64,000 nt of DNA from contig NZ_PVNG01000009.1 of assembly GCF_003001935.1 (NCBI RefSeq), positions 124,001 through 188,000 on the forward strand. Reading direction: 5' to 3'. Both the position numbers and the translations under genes were made by a program. Source of the DNA: Nonomuraea fuscirosea (GTDB lineage Bacteria; Actinomycetota; Actinomycetes; Streptosporangiales; Streptosporangiaceae). The notes under the pieces were generated by a model. It saw nothing but the letters and a program-made list of their open reading frames with translations, had not been told where the DNA came from and did not search any database. This document shows positions 17,832 to 28,157 of the stretch, piece after piece; the stretch's first letter is position 1; each line of letters begins with the position of its first letter.

Positions 17832-18176
17832 ATGATCAAGATGATCATCACGCTGAAGCGCCGCGAAGGCATGACGCACGACGAGTTCAAGCACTACCAG
17901 CAGAACATCCACCGACCGCTGCTCATGTCGATCCCGGAGTCGGAGCAGTACATCCGCCGGTTCGTCGTGTCGTACCCCGTGCCGGCGCCCCGGTACCCGG
18001 CATCGGAGTACGACTCGGTGGTCGAGGCCTGGTTCGACGACATGGCCGGCCTCGAAGCCCTGTTCTTCAGCGAGAACTTCCTGAAGATCGTCGACCCCGA
18101 CCACGAGAACTTCATCGACCTGGCGACGTTCGGGCGCATCATCTGCGAGGAGGACGTCGTCATCGATCGCGGCTAG
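17832..18176 (+). CDS. EthD-domain protein
   Basis: A small cytoplasmic protein of 114 residues with the ferredoxin-like EthD dimer fold: an N-terminal strand MIKMIITLKRREGMT, then HDEFKHYQQNIHRPL and a late FF/DxxNFIDLATFG segment. EthD relatives assist oxidative degradation of ethers or act as cyclases and isomerases in aromatic pathways. It is probably co-transcribed with the MFS gene. The substrate is unknown. Confidence 0.82.
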   Translation: MIKMIITLKRREGMTHDEFKHYQQNIHRPLLMSIPESEQYIRRFVVSYPVPAPRYPASEYDSVVEAWFDDMAGLEALFFSENFLKIVDPDHENFIDLATFGRIICEEDVVIDRG

Positions 18177-18245
18177 CGCCGTAACCGCCCGAACCCTGGA
18201 CCTCGGTGGCCGCTGTCACGCATGAACGACATGTACCGGCGCCCG

Positions 18246-19511
18246 CTACGGTGTGGTGCCGTGCAGTTCCCGGACGAGGGAGCCCGGCACCGGCGTGCCG
18301 AGCATGTGGCAGACGGCCACCTTCTGGGCGGCGAACTCCGCGTTGGTCCAGCGGGTGATCCCGTCGTTGGGCGCGAGGTCGCCGGCCTTGCCGGTGCTGT
18401 CGCTGATGGCGGTCCGGCGGCCGTCGTCGGAGACCGCGGTCGTGCTGTGGTGGCCCTGGGTGTCGCCGCCGTGGCCCCATGCCGTCCCGCAGGGCGTATC
18501 GAACTTGATCAGTCCGAGGCCGTAGCGGCCCTTGATGGGGAACTCGGGCGGCAGGGCGACGGTGGTCTTCATCTGGCGGAGCTGGGCTCGGGAGAACAGT
18601 TCGGCTTTGAGCAGGGCGGAGTAGAAGCGTGACAGGTCGCCGGCGGTGGAGATGACCGCCCCGGCGGCGCCGGCCCAGCCACCGATGTTCGCCCCGGTGT
18701 GATCGGTGTACTTCGGGGTGCCGCCGGCGAAGATGATGGCGTATCCGTGCGCGTATCCCGGGCCGGTGTCGGTGGCCCGGGGGTTGGCGTAGTAGGTGTG
18801 CTTGAGGCCGAGCGGGCGGGCGATGCGCCGGCGTACGAGGTCGGCGAGACTCGAGCGGGTCAGCTTCTGCGCGATCATTCCGAGCAGGGTGTAGTTCGTG
18901 TTCGAGTACGACCAGCCCTTGCCGGGGGCGAAGGTCGGCGGGTGGGCGAAGGCGGCGTCGAGCAGCTCTCGCTCGGTCCAGTCGTGGTGCGGGTCGTTCT
19001 GCATGAGAGCCAGCACCTTGGGGTCGCCGGTGTAGTTGAACAGGCCGCTCGTGTGGTTGAGCAGCATGCGCACGGTGATGTTGTCGCCGTTGGGGACGAC
19101 GCCGGGCAGGTACGTCGAAACGGGTGCGTCGAGTGCGACGGCCTTCTCGTCGACCAGTTGCAGGATCAGTGTCGCGGTGAAGGTCTTGGTGTTGCTGCCG
19201 ATCTCGAACTGGTCGTCCGCGCGCAGCGCCCGGCCCGTGGCCATGTCGGCGACTCCGGCGACGGTCTTGGAAACGCGCCGGCCGTCGTTGATCCGTGCCA
19301 GGTAACCAGGGTTGCCGATGGCCAGCATCTGCTGTGCGACGTCCCGCATGGAGCCACCGGCCGGTGGGGCCGGGTGGGGAGAGGCGGCAGCGGGAGCGGC
19401 GACGGCGACGACCGAACCGGCCAGTATCGCCGCCGCGGTCATGGCGACACCCGCGGTGCGCCGGATGGTGTGGTGCCTCGTCGTCGAGGCGGTGGGGGAG
19501 GTGGGGTTCAT
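18246..19511 (-). CDS. Secreted serine hydrolase, beta-lactamase class C / D-Ala-D-Ala carboxypeptidase type
   Basis: A 421-residue exported protein. A twin-Arg/Ala-rich signal covers about residues 1-44. The SxxK motif is in GSNTKTF, the YxN motif in WSYSNTNY and the third motif in WGHGGDTQG (HxG). These are the hallmarks of penicillin-binding-fold esterases and DD-peptidases of the class C group. AAGGAG precedes the ATG. Its promoter carries a strong AT-rich dyad at 19620-19647. It may trim peptidoglycan stems or act as an esterase; true beta-lactamase activity is not implied. Confidence 0.9.
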   Translation of the reverse strand: MNPTSPTASTTRHHTIRRTAGVAMTAAAILAGSVVAVAAPAAASPHPAPPAGGSMRDVAQQMLAIGNPGYLARINDGRRVSKTVAGVADMATGRALRADDQFEIGSNTKTFTATLILQLVDEKAVALDAPVSTYLPGVVPNGDNITVRMLLNHTSGLFNYTGDPKVLALMQNDPHHDWTERELLDAAFAHPPTFAPGKGWSYSNTNYTLLGMIAQKLTRSSLADLVRRRIARPLGLKHTYYANPRATDTGPGYAHGYAIIFAGGTPKYTDHTGANIGGWAGAAGAVISTAGDLSRFYSALLKAELFSRAQLRQMKTTVALPPEFPIKGRYGLGLIKFDTPCGTAWGHGGDTQGHHSTTAVSDDGRRTAISDSTGKAGDLAPNDGITRWTNAEFAAQKVAVCHMLGTPVPGSLVRELHGTTP

Positions 19512-19619
19512 GGTCTGGTCTCCTTGGTCGACGGCGCGAGGTTCGGGACCGCCCCACCGCTGGTGGTGGGGATGGGTGAGGACAGATCCCTCCCAAGAAG
19601 CGCCGCGGCTGTCGCGTCT

Positions 19620-19647
19620 GTTCTATTAGATGTATATCAGATAGAAC
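19620..19647. promoter_or_regulatory. AT-rich operator dyad upstream of the serine hydrolase
   Basis: GTTCTAT (19620-19626) and ATAGAAC (19641-19647) are perfect inverted arms around an AT-rich centre with partial symmetry (TAGAT and ATCAG). In DNA of this GC content a 28-base element of this kind is unlikely by chance. It probably binds a TetR- or PadR-type dimer that controls the hydrolase gene starting at 19511. Confidence 0.6.
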
Positions 19648-19687
19648 CTCTAGCGTGTAGCCGCCACGAACTGACCCACCGAACGCA

Positions 19688-19716
19688 GCGGGCCCGCCGT
19701 TACTCGGCGGGCCCGC
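19688..19716. terminator. Strong GC hairpin terminator
   Basis: A 12-bp perfect stem (GCGGGCCCGCCG and its complement) closes a five-base TTACT loop. It is a typical actinomycete hairpin without a U-run. It lies downstream of the minus-strand hydrolase at 20081 and upstream of the serine hydrolase promoter, so it separates these units. Confidence 0.7.
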
Positions 19717-19812
19717 GTCATCGCCCTCGACGCCGTGCGGTCGCGGCATCGCGGCGATCATTTATCTGCTGATGGAAGGCCGGATCAAGCGCCGCGAACC
19801 ACTCGGACGCTC

Positions 19813-19979
19813 GGACGGGGTGATCGCGGTGGAGGAAGCGGCCCGCCCAGCCGTGGGCACAGGGCCACCGCGAGATCGCCTTCCTGGCCGGCCCGCAGGA
19901 CATCGGCCCCCGTGGGGCGCAGACGAGATCGATGGCGGCCCTGGTCAGGAGACGCAGTCGCGGCTGCGAGGAGGGCTGA
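19813..19979 (+). pseudogene. LacI-family regulator remnant
   Basis: Two frames together read like the centre of a LacI-type sensor domain: GVIAVEEAARP in one frame and GHREIAFLAGPQDIGPRGA in the next, ending in a TGA at 19977-19979. Intact LacI proteins have a GHRRIAFLxGP segment exactly after such a helix. No DNA-binding domain and no C-terminus are present. The rest of the 19717-20080 gap shows nothing else. Confidence 0.4.
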
Positions 19980-20080
19980 ACGGTCCGCCGGGACGGCTCA
20001 GGACCGTCATGGGCCTCAGGGCTGGTCGCCGGTGGGGGCCGCGCGCAGGATGGCGTCGGGCCTGGCGACTGCCGCCAACC

Positions 20081-20896
20081 TCACCGTTCCCGGCTGAGGA
20101 AGCACGACAGGAGTCGCCTGAAGTCGTGCGGGTGCTCGAGCGACGGCACGTGCCCGCATCGGCCGAGGACGTGCAGGCGGACGTCGGCCAGGTGTTCGAG
20201 CAGGGGCAGGGCTGCCGTCCCGAGCGGGGTGACGCGGTCGTCGGCGCCGTGGACGAGCAGCACGGGCGCGCGGATTCCTGCCAGCGTCTGCGCCGAGAGG
20301 GTGAGGTCGTCGGCCCAGCGTGCCCTGGGCGGGGGGAACAGCGACGCGTATGCGGCCGCCCCCGCGCGCATCGCGGCCGTACGGGCGGCGACGGCGGACT
20401 CGGTCACGAGCGCCTGGTCGAGGACGAGGCGGCTCAGCATGTCTCGTGCCCCGAGCGGGCCGGGGGCGGCGGCCCAGATCGCGTCGAGGTCGGCGGAGAG
20501 CGGCGCCCCGGGGGCGCCCATCGTCGAGACCGCCACGACCCGGGTGACCTGCTGGGGACGCGCGGCCGCCAGCGCCAGCGCCACGGCGCCGCCCATGGAG
20601 TGGCCCACCACGGCGTAGCGCTCGGCACCGAGAGCATCCATCAGGCCCGCGGCCTGCTCCGTCCACAGCCCGAGCCCGCCCCTGGAACCCGCCGGGATCG
20701 GGGTACGGCCGAACCCCGCCTGGTCAGGAGCCACCAGGTGCCAGGACGTGCCCAGCGCCTGGGCCGTCGTCGCCCAGGCGCCGGATCCGGTCGTACCGGG
20801 TCCGGAGCCGTGCAGCATCAGCACCGCGGGCCCGGTGCCGCTCTCCAGGACGTGGACGGGGGAGCCGCCGACGGTGACGGTCCGAAGTGCCGTCAC
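20081..20896 (-). CDS. Alpha/beta hydrolase, meta-cleavage-product hydrolase-like
   Basis: A cytoplasmic hydrolase of 271 residues. The oxyanion segment LHGSGPGTTG is characteristic of C-C bond hydrolases (HsaD/BphD group). The nucleophile elbow is GHSMGG, the acid lies in LVHGADDRVTP, and the His in GRCGHVPSLE. It begins with GTG, 19 bases after the PfpI stop, so the two form an operon. Hydrolysis of a ring-cleavage diketone or of an ester is possible; the sequence does not decide. Confidence 0.88.
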   Translation of the reverse strand: MTALRTVTVGGSPVHVLESGTGPAVLMLHGSGPGTTGSGAWATTAQALGTSWHLVAPDQAGFGRTPIPAGSRGGLGLWTEQAAGLMDALGAERYAVVGHSMGGAVALALAAARPQQVTRVVAVSTMGAPGAPLSADLDAIWAAAPGPLGARDMLSRLVLDQALVTESAVAARTAAMRAGAAAYASLFPPPRARWADDLTLSAQTLAGIRAPVLLVHGADDRVTPLGTAALPLLEHLADVRLHVLGRCGHVPSLEHPHDFRRLLSCFLSRER

Positions 20897-20915
20897 CGGG
20901 ACAGGCCGGGCGTGC

Positions 20916-21485
20916 TCATGCCGATGCGGAGTTGACGGACTTCGAGAAGACCTCCATCATCGCCCTGCCGAACTGCGGCATGTCGGGCCACCCCCGGCAG
21001 GAGACGAGGTTGCCGTCCACGACGTCGGGAGCGTCGATGACCGTCGCGCCCGCGTTCTCCATGTCACCGGTGATGGGCGGGAAGCACGCCGTCTTCCGCC
21101 CTTTCAGCAGCCCGTACACGGCCGGCACCTGCGCGCCGTGGCACACCAGCGCGATCGGGAGGTTGCGCGCGAAGAAGTGCTCGGTGATGCGCCTGACGTC
21201 GGCGTCGACCCGGATCCACTCGGGAGCGCGTCCTCCGGGGATGATGAGGGCGTCATAGCGCTCGACGTCGACCTCGGCCCAGGGCACGTCCACCGGCAGC
21301 TTTCGGCCGTTCTTCTCCACGTAGGCATCGGAGTTGGGGTCGAACTCGTGGATGACCAGCTGAACGTCACGCATCGTCCGTGACGAGACGTCGACGTCCC
21401 AGCCGCCCTCCTGCACGCGATAGTAGGGATACATGGTGTCGAGCTCCTCGGCGGCGTCGCCGGTCAGGAGCAGTGCTCTGGGCAC
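20916..21485 (-). CDS. DJ-1/PfpI family protein
   Basis: The protein has 189 residues with the flavodoxin-like DJ-1/PfpI fold. The nucleophilic cysteine sits in the elbow ALVCHGAQV, and the conserved acidic strand is DALIIPGGRAPEW. This branch includes glyoxalase III-like enzymes, proteases and isonitrile hydratases. The GTG start has GAGGAG six bases upstream. It is the first gene of a pair with the alpha/beta hydrolase, next to the FCD-GntR gene that probably controls it. Confidence 0.9.
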   Translation of the reverse strand: MPRALLLTGDAAEELDTMYPYYRVQEGGWDVDVSSRTMRDVQLVIHEFDPNSDAYVEKNGRKLPVDVPWAEVDVERYDALIIPGGRAPEWIRVDADVRRITEHFFARNLPIALVCHGAQVPAVYGLLKGRKTACFPPITGDMENAGATVIDAPDVVDGNLVSCRGWPDMPQFGRAMMEVFSKSVNSASA

Positions 21486-21516
21486 CTGCTTCTCCTCGCA
21501 TCTGGAGCGGGTGAGG

Positions 21517-21540
21517 CGGATCCGATCCGATCCGATCGGA
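21517..21540. promoter_or_regulatory. Repeated GATCC operator region
   Basis: Between the GntR stop and the PfpI start, the palindromes CGGATCCG (21517-21524) and TCCGATCGGA (21531-21540) lie one helical turn apart within a run of GATCC units. The site overlaps the expected promoter of the PfpI/hydrolase pair and suits a dimeric regulator such as the adjacent FCD-GntR protein. Confidence 0.5.
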
Positions 21541-21572
21541 TTGAGCTAGCATTTCTCGACCCGGCCCGCCCG

Positions 21573-22322
21573 TCAAGCCTCCGCCGCCATTCCGCCCGCG
21601 CTCTCGGCCTCGTCGAACAAGCGCCGGAACCGCTCGCCGGACAGCAGGATGTGCCGGCGCATGGCGTAGGCGGCGGCGTCGGGGTCGCGCGCGGCGATCG
21701 CGGCCAGGACCTCCTCGTGCTCGGCCATGGCCAGGTGGGTGACCTGGGCGTCGCGGTGCAGCCGGAACAGGTGCACGTGCGTGTGCAGGCGGGCGAGCGC
21801 TTCGCGGATGACCTGGTTCTCCGCGCTCAGGGCGACGAGATCGTGGAAAGCGGCGTCGCGCAGCCCGAAGGCGCCGTAGGCCATGGGTCCCTTGCCCCCC
21901 TCCAGCTCCACCATGTCCTCCAGCATGCGCCGCATGCCGGCCACCTGCTCCGAGGACGCGCGCTCGGCGGACCTGCGCGCCGCCGCCGGTTCGAGGAGCA
22001 GGCGGACCTCCAGCATGTCCTCGAATCGGTGCCGGGTGATCTGGGGGGGAATGTGATAGCCGGCATGGGGCACCCGCACGACCAGGCCCTCGGCCTCCAT
22101 GCGGTTCAGAGCGTCTCGGATCGGCGTCTGCGAGACCCCCAGCTCCCGCGCCAGGACATCGATCGTGACGCGGGAGCCGGGCTCGATCCGGAGCGACATC
22201 ATCTGTCCGAGCAGCGTGTCGTACACCTCGTCGGCGAGCCGGCCGCGAGATCTCGGCGGCGGCGTTCCGTCCGTCATGGCCTCACGGCGCCGCGCGATCA
22301 CCGCTTCGTCGTCCATCGTCAC
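21573..22322 (-). CDS. GntR family regulator, FCD (FadR) subfamily
   Basis: The protein has 249 residues: a winged helix (about 25-95, LARELGVSQTPIRDALNRME) and an all-helical FCD domain (about 105-235). Metal-ligand positions include D in RDAAFHD, and H in MRRHI and AMAEHEEVL. GTG 22322 is chosen because AAGGA lies six bases upstream; ATG 22316 is in frame. It stands between the PfpI/hydrolase pair and a divergent seven-gene catabolic operon, and could control both. FCD ligands are usually small carboxylates. Confidence 0.9.
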   Translation of the reverse strand: MTMDDEAVIARRREAMTDGTPPPRSRGRLADEVYDTLLGQMMSLRIEPGSRVTIDVLARELGVSQTPIRDALNRMEAEGLVVRVPHAGYHIPPQITRHRFEDMLEVRLLLEPAAARRSAERASSEQVAGMRRMLEDMVELEGGKGPMAYGAFGLRDAAFHDLVALSAENQVIREALARLHTHVHLFRLHRDAQVTHLAMAEHEEVLAAIAARDPDAAAYAMRRHILLSGERFRRLFDEAESAGGMAAEA

Positions 22323-22702
22323 GTGAGGTCCTTTCCTGCGTCTCCGGGAACCTGTTGACATCGGTCGCCATACTGCGGGATGTTGACGCTCCCCACCGGA
22401 TCGTATAGGAAAGGTGGCGGATGCCAGCCATCCTCACCTATCGGGGAACCGTCCGCCATCGCTCCGCTTCGATCAGTTGGAGCTTCCATGAGCATGCTCG
22501 ACGTCCTGCTCGGTTCGCCACCGGACCGTACAAGGACCGAATTCCCGACTGCTTGAAGCCCCACCACGTCGCGGCGCATGCGTGACTCCGGTCCGCGGGT
22601 CAGCCCCGCGCCGGCCGGTGACACGCCTGAACAAGCCGGCAACCGCTCGGCGAAGCACGCAGCAAGGCTCCAGAAGTCCCCGCCCAGAAAGCAGGCGAGA
22701 AG
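22323..22702. promoter_or_regulatory. Divergent regulatory gap with TTGAC elements
   Basis: This 380-base gap separates the FCD-GntR gene from the catabolic transport operon. TGTTGACA (22353-22360) and TGTTGACG (22381-22388) are repeated -35-like elements; TATAGG follows the second at 22404. A long leader then runs to 22702. I see no gene, riboswitch or clear hairpin in it. Confidence 0.35.
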
Positions 22703-24118
22703 ATGCGGTATCCCCAGCGAAGAGGACGACTGTCCGTTCCCGGGCGAACAGTGCTGCTGGCGACGGCGGCCATGGTGGTGGCCACGACCCTGGTGGCCTG
22801 CGGCGGCCAGAGCGACAGCGCCCCCAAGGCGCCGGCGACCATTCCGGAACTCACCAAGGATCCGCTGACCCTCAGCTTCATCTGGTTCGACTGGCCCCCC
22901 GCCCACGCGCTGGAGACCTTCGCGAACGCGGAGTACACCAAGCTGCGGCCGAACGTGACCGTCAAGGTCAAGACCGTGCCGAACGCGAACTGGCACGACG
23001 CGATGTTCACCCAGTTCGCCGCGCACAAGACCGACTTCGACATCCCGATCCTGGACTCGCAACACATCGGCGAGGCCGTGACGAACGGCAACATCCTCGA
23101 CATCACCGACTTCGTCAAGAAGAACATCGACGTCAAGGCCTACAACCCGTACCTCCTGGCGGCCTACGGCCAGTTCCCCCAGGCGGAGACCGGCAAGCGC
23201 GACGAGAACGCCAGCCTGTACGGACTGCCGCTGCTCGGCGACACCTGGACGATGATCTACCGCAAGGACCTGATCGGCGACAAGCCACCGCAGACCTGGG
23301 ACGAGATGATCTCGGTCGCCGAGAAGTGCCAGGCGGACAACCCCGGCGTCAGCGGGCTGGCCTTCCACCAGGCCAACGGCTCCGACGCCGCGGCCGTCAC
23401 CTACAACACGGTCAACGGCGTCTACGGCGGCAACCTCTGGAACCCGAAGACGCGCAAGATCAACGGCGTCCTCAACGACGCCGCGGGCCATGAGGCGATG
23501 GACGTCCTGGTCAACAAGATGAAGCCGCTGACCGCCAAGGGCTCAGGCAACTGGTTCATCGACGAGGTGAACGCGGCGGTCGCCCAAGGCAAGGCCTGCA
23601 TCGCGTTCAACTGGATCGCCGCGAGCGGCGGCCTGCTCGACCCGAAGCAGTCGACGCTCGGCACCACGCGGGAGCAGATTCTCGACAAGCTGGGTTTCGC
23701 CACCCTGCCGAGCCAGAAGACGAACCTGGTGCCTCTCGGCGGCATGGGGATGCACGTGTCGGCCTATTCCCCCGAGGCGAACCAGGCTGAGGCCCTGAGC
23801 TTCATGAAGTGGTTCGAGCAGGCCGACATCCAGAAGAAGTGGGCCGCGGCCGGTGGCGTGCCCTCGCGTACGGACGCCCTGGAGTCGCCCGAGTTCCTCG
23901 ACGCCGCGCCGTTCAACCAGGTGTACACCGACTCGGTGCCGCGGATGCGGGACATGTGGAACGTACCCGAGTACGCGCGCCTCGTCGACATCGAGAACAC
24001 CAACGTGAACGCGGCTCTCAACGGCGCGAAGACGCCGAAGGAGGCGCTCGACGACATCGCCAAGGAGCAGCAGAGCGTGCTCGACGCCGCCGGAGGCAAG
24101 GGCGGCGGCGGACTGTGA
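22703..24118 (+). CDS. Extracellular substrate-binding lipoprotein, polyol/sugar type
   Basis: A 471-residue lipoprotein. The lipobox is TLVAC, with Cys near residue 33. The family 1 fold is shown by LTLSFIWFDWPPA at the mature N-terminus, repeated hinge segments, and SLYGLPLLGDTWTMIYRKDL. It captures the substrate of the importer encoded by the next four genes. The layout (binding protein, two permeases, two ATPases) matches GlpVPQST-type importers. Its stop overlaps the next GTG. The ligand is unknown; the downstream dehydrogenases point to an alcohol or a polyol. Confidence 0.88.
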   Translation: MRYPQRRGRLSVPGRTVLLATAAMVVATTLVACGGQSDSAPKAPATIPELTKDPLTLSFIWFDWPPAHALETFANAEYTKLRPNVTVKVKTVPNANWHDAMFTQFAAHKTDFDIPILDSQHIGEAVTNGNILDITDFVKKNIDVKAYNPYLLAAYGQFPQAETGKRDENASLYGLPLLGDTWTMIYRKDLIGDKPPQTWDEMISVAEKCQADNPGVSGLAFHQANGSDAAAVTYNTVNGVYGGNLWNPKTRKINGVLNDAAGHEAMDVLVNKMKPLTAKGSGNWFIDEVNAAVAQGKACIAFNWIAASGGLLDPKQSTLGTTREQILDKLGFATLPSQKTNLVPLGGMGMHVSAYSPEANQAEALSFMKWFEQADIQKKWAAAGGVPSRTDALESPEFLDAAPFNQVYTDSVPRMRDMWNVPEYARLVDIENTNVNAALNGAKTPKEALDDIAKEQQSVLDAAGGKGGGGL

Positions 24119-25065
24119 GTGACTCCGCCCCCCTGACGACCGACCAGCCCGGGCAGGTGGCGTCCGCGACGCCGCCCGCACCGGGCCGGTCCCGCCGCCT
24201 GAGCGACCGCGGGCTCGCCGTGGCCTTCACCTCGCCCGCGCTGCTGCTGTTGCTCGCCATGTCGGTGTTCCCGTTGCTGTGGGCGTTGTACCTGTCCTTC
24301 ACCGACTACTCGGCCACCCGCGGGGGGCCGGCCCAGTTCGTCGGGTTCGGGAACTACACCGCCATCCTGGCTTCGGAGCAGGTCCACCTGAGGGCCTTGA
24401 CGACGTTGGTCTACGTGGTCGGCGCGGTCACCCTGCAGACCGTGCTCGGTTTCGCCATCGCCTACCTGATCTCACGGCGCACGCGCGGGCGAGGACTGCT
24501 GACCACGCTGTTCCTGGTGCCGATGATGCTGTCGCCGGTCGTGGTGGGGCTGTTCTGGCGGTTCATGCTCGACGCGCAGTTCGGCGTGGTCAACAGCATG
24601 CTCGGCTCGATCGGCCTGGGGCAGGTGGAGTGGCTCACCGGGCAGCGAACGGCACTGATCTCCCTGATCCTGGTCGACACCTGGCAGTGGACGCCGTTCA
24701 TCATGCTCATCGCCCTCGCGGGCCTCACCGCGGTTCCCCGGTACCTGTACGAGGCCGCCTCGATCGATCGGGCGTCCGAGTGGTTCCGGTTCCGCACCAT
24801 CACCCTTCCCCTGGTGTGGCCACTGCTCCTCATCGCCGTGTTGTTCAGGGCCATCGAGGCCTTCCGGCTGTTCGACCTCGTCTACATCCTCACCAGCGGA
24901 GGTCCGGGGGTCTCCACCGAGACGTTGTCGTTCCACGTCTACAAGGTCGCGTTCCTGGGCTTCAACACCGGGACCGCCTCGGCGTACGGGATCCTGATGA
25001 TCCTCGTCGTCATCATCCTCACGCAGCTCTACCTGCGCTACCTGAACAAGCTCAAGGAGGACTGA
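24115..25065 (+). CDS. ABC importer permease 1 (MalF-like)
   Basis: A 316-residue inner-membrane protein with six helices. The cytoplasmic EAA loop reads YEAASIDRASEWFRFRTITLP. The GTG start overlaps the preceding stop (GTGA). It pairs with the permease encoded next to form the translocation channel for the solute bound by the 22703 lipoprotein. Confidence 0.92.
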   Translation: MSDSAPLTTDQPGQVASATPPAPGRSRRLSDRGLAVAFTSPALLLLLAMSVFPLLWALYLSFTDYSATRGGPAQFVGFGNYTAILASEQVHLRALTTLVYVVGAVTLQTVLGFAIAYLISRRTRGRGLLTTLFLVPMMLSPVVVGLFWRFMLDAQFGVVNSMLGSIGLGQVEWLTGQRTALISLILVDTWQWTPFIMLIALAGLTAVPRYLYEAASIDRASEWFRFRTITLPLVWPLLLIAVLFRAIEAFRLFDLVYILTSGGPGVSTETLSFHVYKVAFLGFNTGTASAYGILMILVVIILTQLYLRYLNKLKED

Positions 25066-25975
25066 TGGCCGTCTCCGTCGACGAGGCCGTGTCCACACGT
25101 CCTGCCCGGGATCGCGGGTCCCCCGCGCGCCGCTTCGGCGGCCGGGGCCGCTCCGCGCTGGAGGTCACGCTGCTGACCGTGCTGGCCGCCGTGATGCTCT
25201 TCCCGGTGCTGTGGATGATCGAGACGTCCATCAAGGAGAACCGGGACGTCTACGCCATCCCGGCCAAGTTCTTCGACTTCAAGGTCACCATGGACCATTA
25301 CAAGGACGTGTTCGTCGCCTCCGGCAGCGGTCGTTCGACCCTGTCCGCCGCGTTTCTCAACTCCGTCGTGGTCGCCGGGGCCTCCACGGCACTGGCCACC
25401 GTACTGGGGGTGCCGGCGGCCTGGGCCTACTCACGCTTCGCGATGAAGGCCAAGAAGGACCAGCTGTTCTTCATCCTGTCCACCCGCTTCATGCCGCCCG
25501 TGGTGGTCGTGATCCCGATCTTCCTCATGTACCGCCAGGTCGGGCTCATCGACAGCAAGCTCGGCCTGATCCTCATCTACGCCGCGTTCAACGTCCCGTT
25601 CACGATCTGGATGATGAAGGGGTTCGTCGACGAGGTGCCCGCGGAGTACGAGGACGCCGCCATGCTCGACGGCTACACCCGCTTGCAGGCGTTCTGGCGA
25701 TACACCCTGCCCCTGCTGCTGCCCGGCATCGCCGCGACGGCGGTCTTCGCCCTCATCTTCTCGTGGAACGAGTTCGTGTTCGCCATCTTCCTCACCTCCA
25801 GCGACAGCGTGCGGACGGCCCCACCCGCCATCGCCGGCCTCATCGGCGGAACCACCGTGGACTGGGGCCTGGTGGCCGCCGCCTCCGTGGTGTTCGCCCT
25901 GCCGGTGCTCGTCTTCGCCTACCTGGTGCGCAAGCACCTCGTCGCCGGTGTGACGCTCGGGGCGGTGCGACGCTG

Positions 25976-25976
<1 letters not shown>
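25065..25976 (+). CDS. ABC importer permease 2 (MalG-like)
   Basis: A 303-residue permease with six helices. The EAA loop is EYEDAAMLDGYTRLQAFWR, and MalG-like features such as FNVPFTIWMMKGF precede it. AAGGAGG lies just upstream of the ATG, which shares a base with the previous stop. It is the second half of the membrane channel in this operon. Confidence 0.92.
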
Positions 25977-27042
<1,066 letters not shown>

Positions 27043-27043
<1 letters not shown>

Positions 27044-28119
27044 TGGGAACCGTGGCGGTGCGCGGGCTGCGCAAGTCCTTCGGCAAGGTCCAGGCCCTGG
27101 ACGGGGTGACGCTGGACGTTCCGGACGGATCGTTCTTCGTCGTCCTCGGACCCTCCGGGGCGGGCAAGACGACGACCCTGCGCGCGATCGCCGGACTGGA
27201 CAAGCTCGACGCCGGGTCGGTGCATCTGGACGGGAGGGACGCGACCGGTGACGCCCCGGCCGCACGCGACCTGGCCATGGTGTTCCAGAACTACGCCCTC
27301 TACCCGCGGCACACGGCGTACGAGAACATCGCTTCGCCGCTGCGGGCACGCCGCTGTTCCGCGAGCGAGATCGCCGCCGCCGTCGAGCGGATCTCGAGCC
27401 TGCTGCACATCGAACGTCTGCTGCAGCGTCGTCCGGCGCAGTTGTCGGGCGGTGAGATGCAGCGTGTCGCCCTGGCCCGGGCGCTGGTACGTCACCCACG
27501 CGCGTTCCTCATGGACGAGCCGCTGACGAACCTCGATCTCAAGCTCCGCGTCGAGATGCGCACCGAGCTCACCCGCATCCACCGCAGCCTCGGAGCGACC
27601 TTCGTCTACGTGACCAACGACCAGGTCGAGGCCCTGTCCATGGCCGACCAGGTCGCGGTGCTCAAGGAGGGGAAGGTGCAACAGATCGGAACGCCGGCCG
27701 AGGTGTACGAGCGTCCGGCCAACCAGTGGGTCGCGGGATTCGTCGGGAGCCCGCCGATCAGCCTGCTCGCCTGCCACGCCGAGGGAGATCGCCTGGTCGG
27801 GGCGGAAGGCTGGACGCTGCCGCGGCCCCGCTGGACCACGGCCGAGGACGGTCGTCCGCTGCTGCTGGGCGTGCGCGCGGAGGACCTGTCCGTCGAGCGG
27901 CGTGGGGACGCGTCGTTGCCGGGTGAGCTCTACGGCCTTGAGCCGCTCGGTGACCGGACGGTGGTCGACGTCCGGGTGGGGACGGAGATCCTCAAGGTCA
28001 AGGCACGGACCACCGTCACCGGTACACCGGGCGAGCGGCTGCTCGTCACGGTCGACCTGGACCGTGCGCACCTGTTCGATGCGGGCACCGGGCTGACGCT
28101 GTCCGAAGCCGGAAGGTGA
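27043..28119 (+). CDS. ABC importer ATPase 2, switch histidine replaced by Asn
   Basis: The protein has 358 residues and is related to ATPase 1. Walker A (GPSGAGKTT), signature (LSGGEMQRVALARAL) and Walker B (AFLMDEPLTNLD) are intact, but the H-loop reads YVTNDQVEA: codon 27616-27618 is AAC, giving Asn at residue 192 where His is expected. The catalytic contribution of this subunit may be weakened or absent. Paired, non-identical ATPases occur in GlpST-type importers. The TOBE part is from about residue 240. Confidence 0.92.
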
Positions 28120-28157
28120 TCGGTGGCGGCATCCAGAACATCACAGGAGGCGGCGCG

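Noticed and set aside
18246..19511. Calling the class-C-like protein an antibiotic-resistance beta-lactamase
   Set aside because: The motifs are shared with DD-peptidases and esterases, and no AmpC-type context or inducer gene is present.
19772..20935. Plus-strand frame of about 387 codons opposite the alpha/beta hydrolase
   Set aside because: It has no recognisable domain beyond the short LacI-like stretch and runs antisense to a hydrolase with a full catalytic triad.
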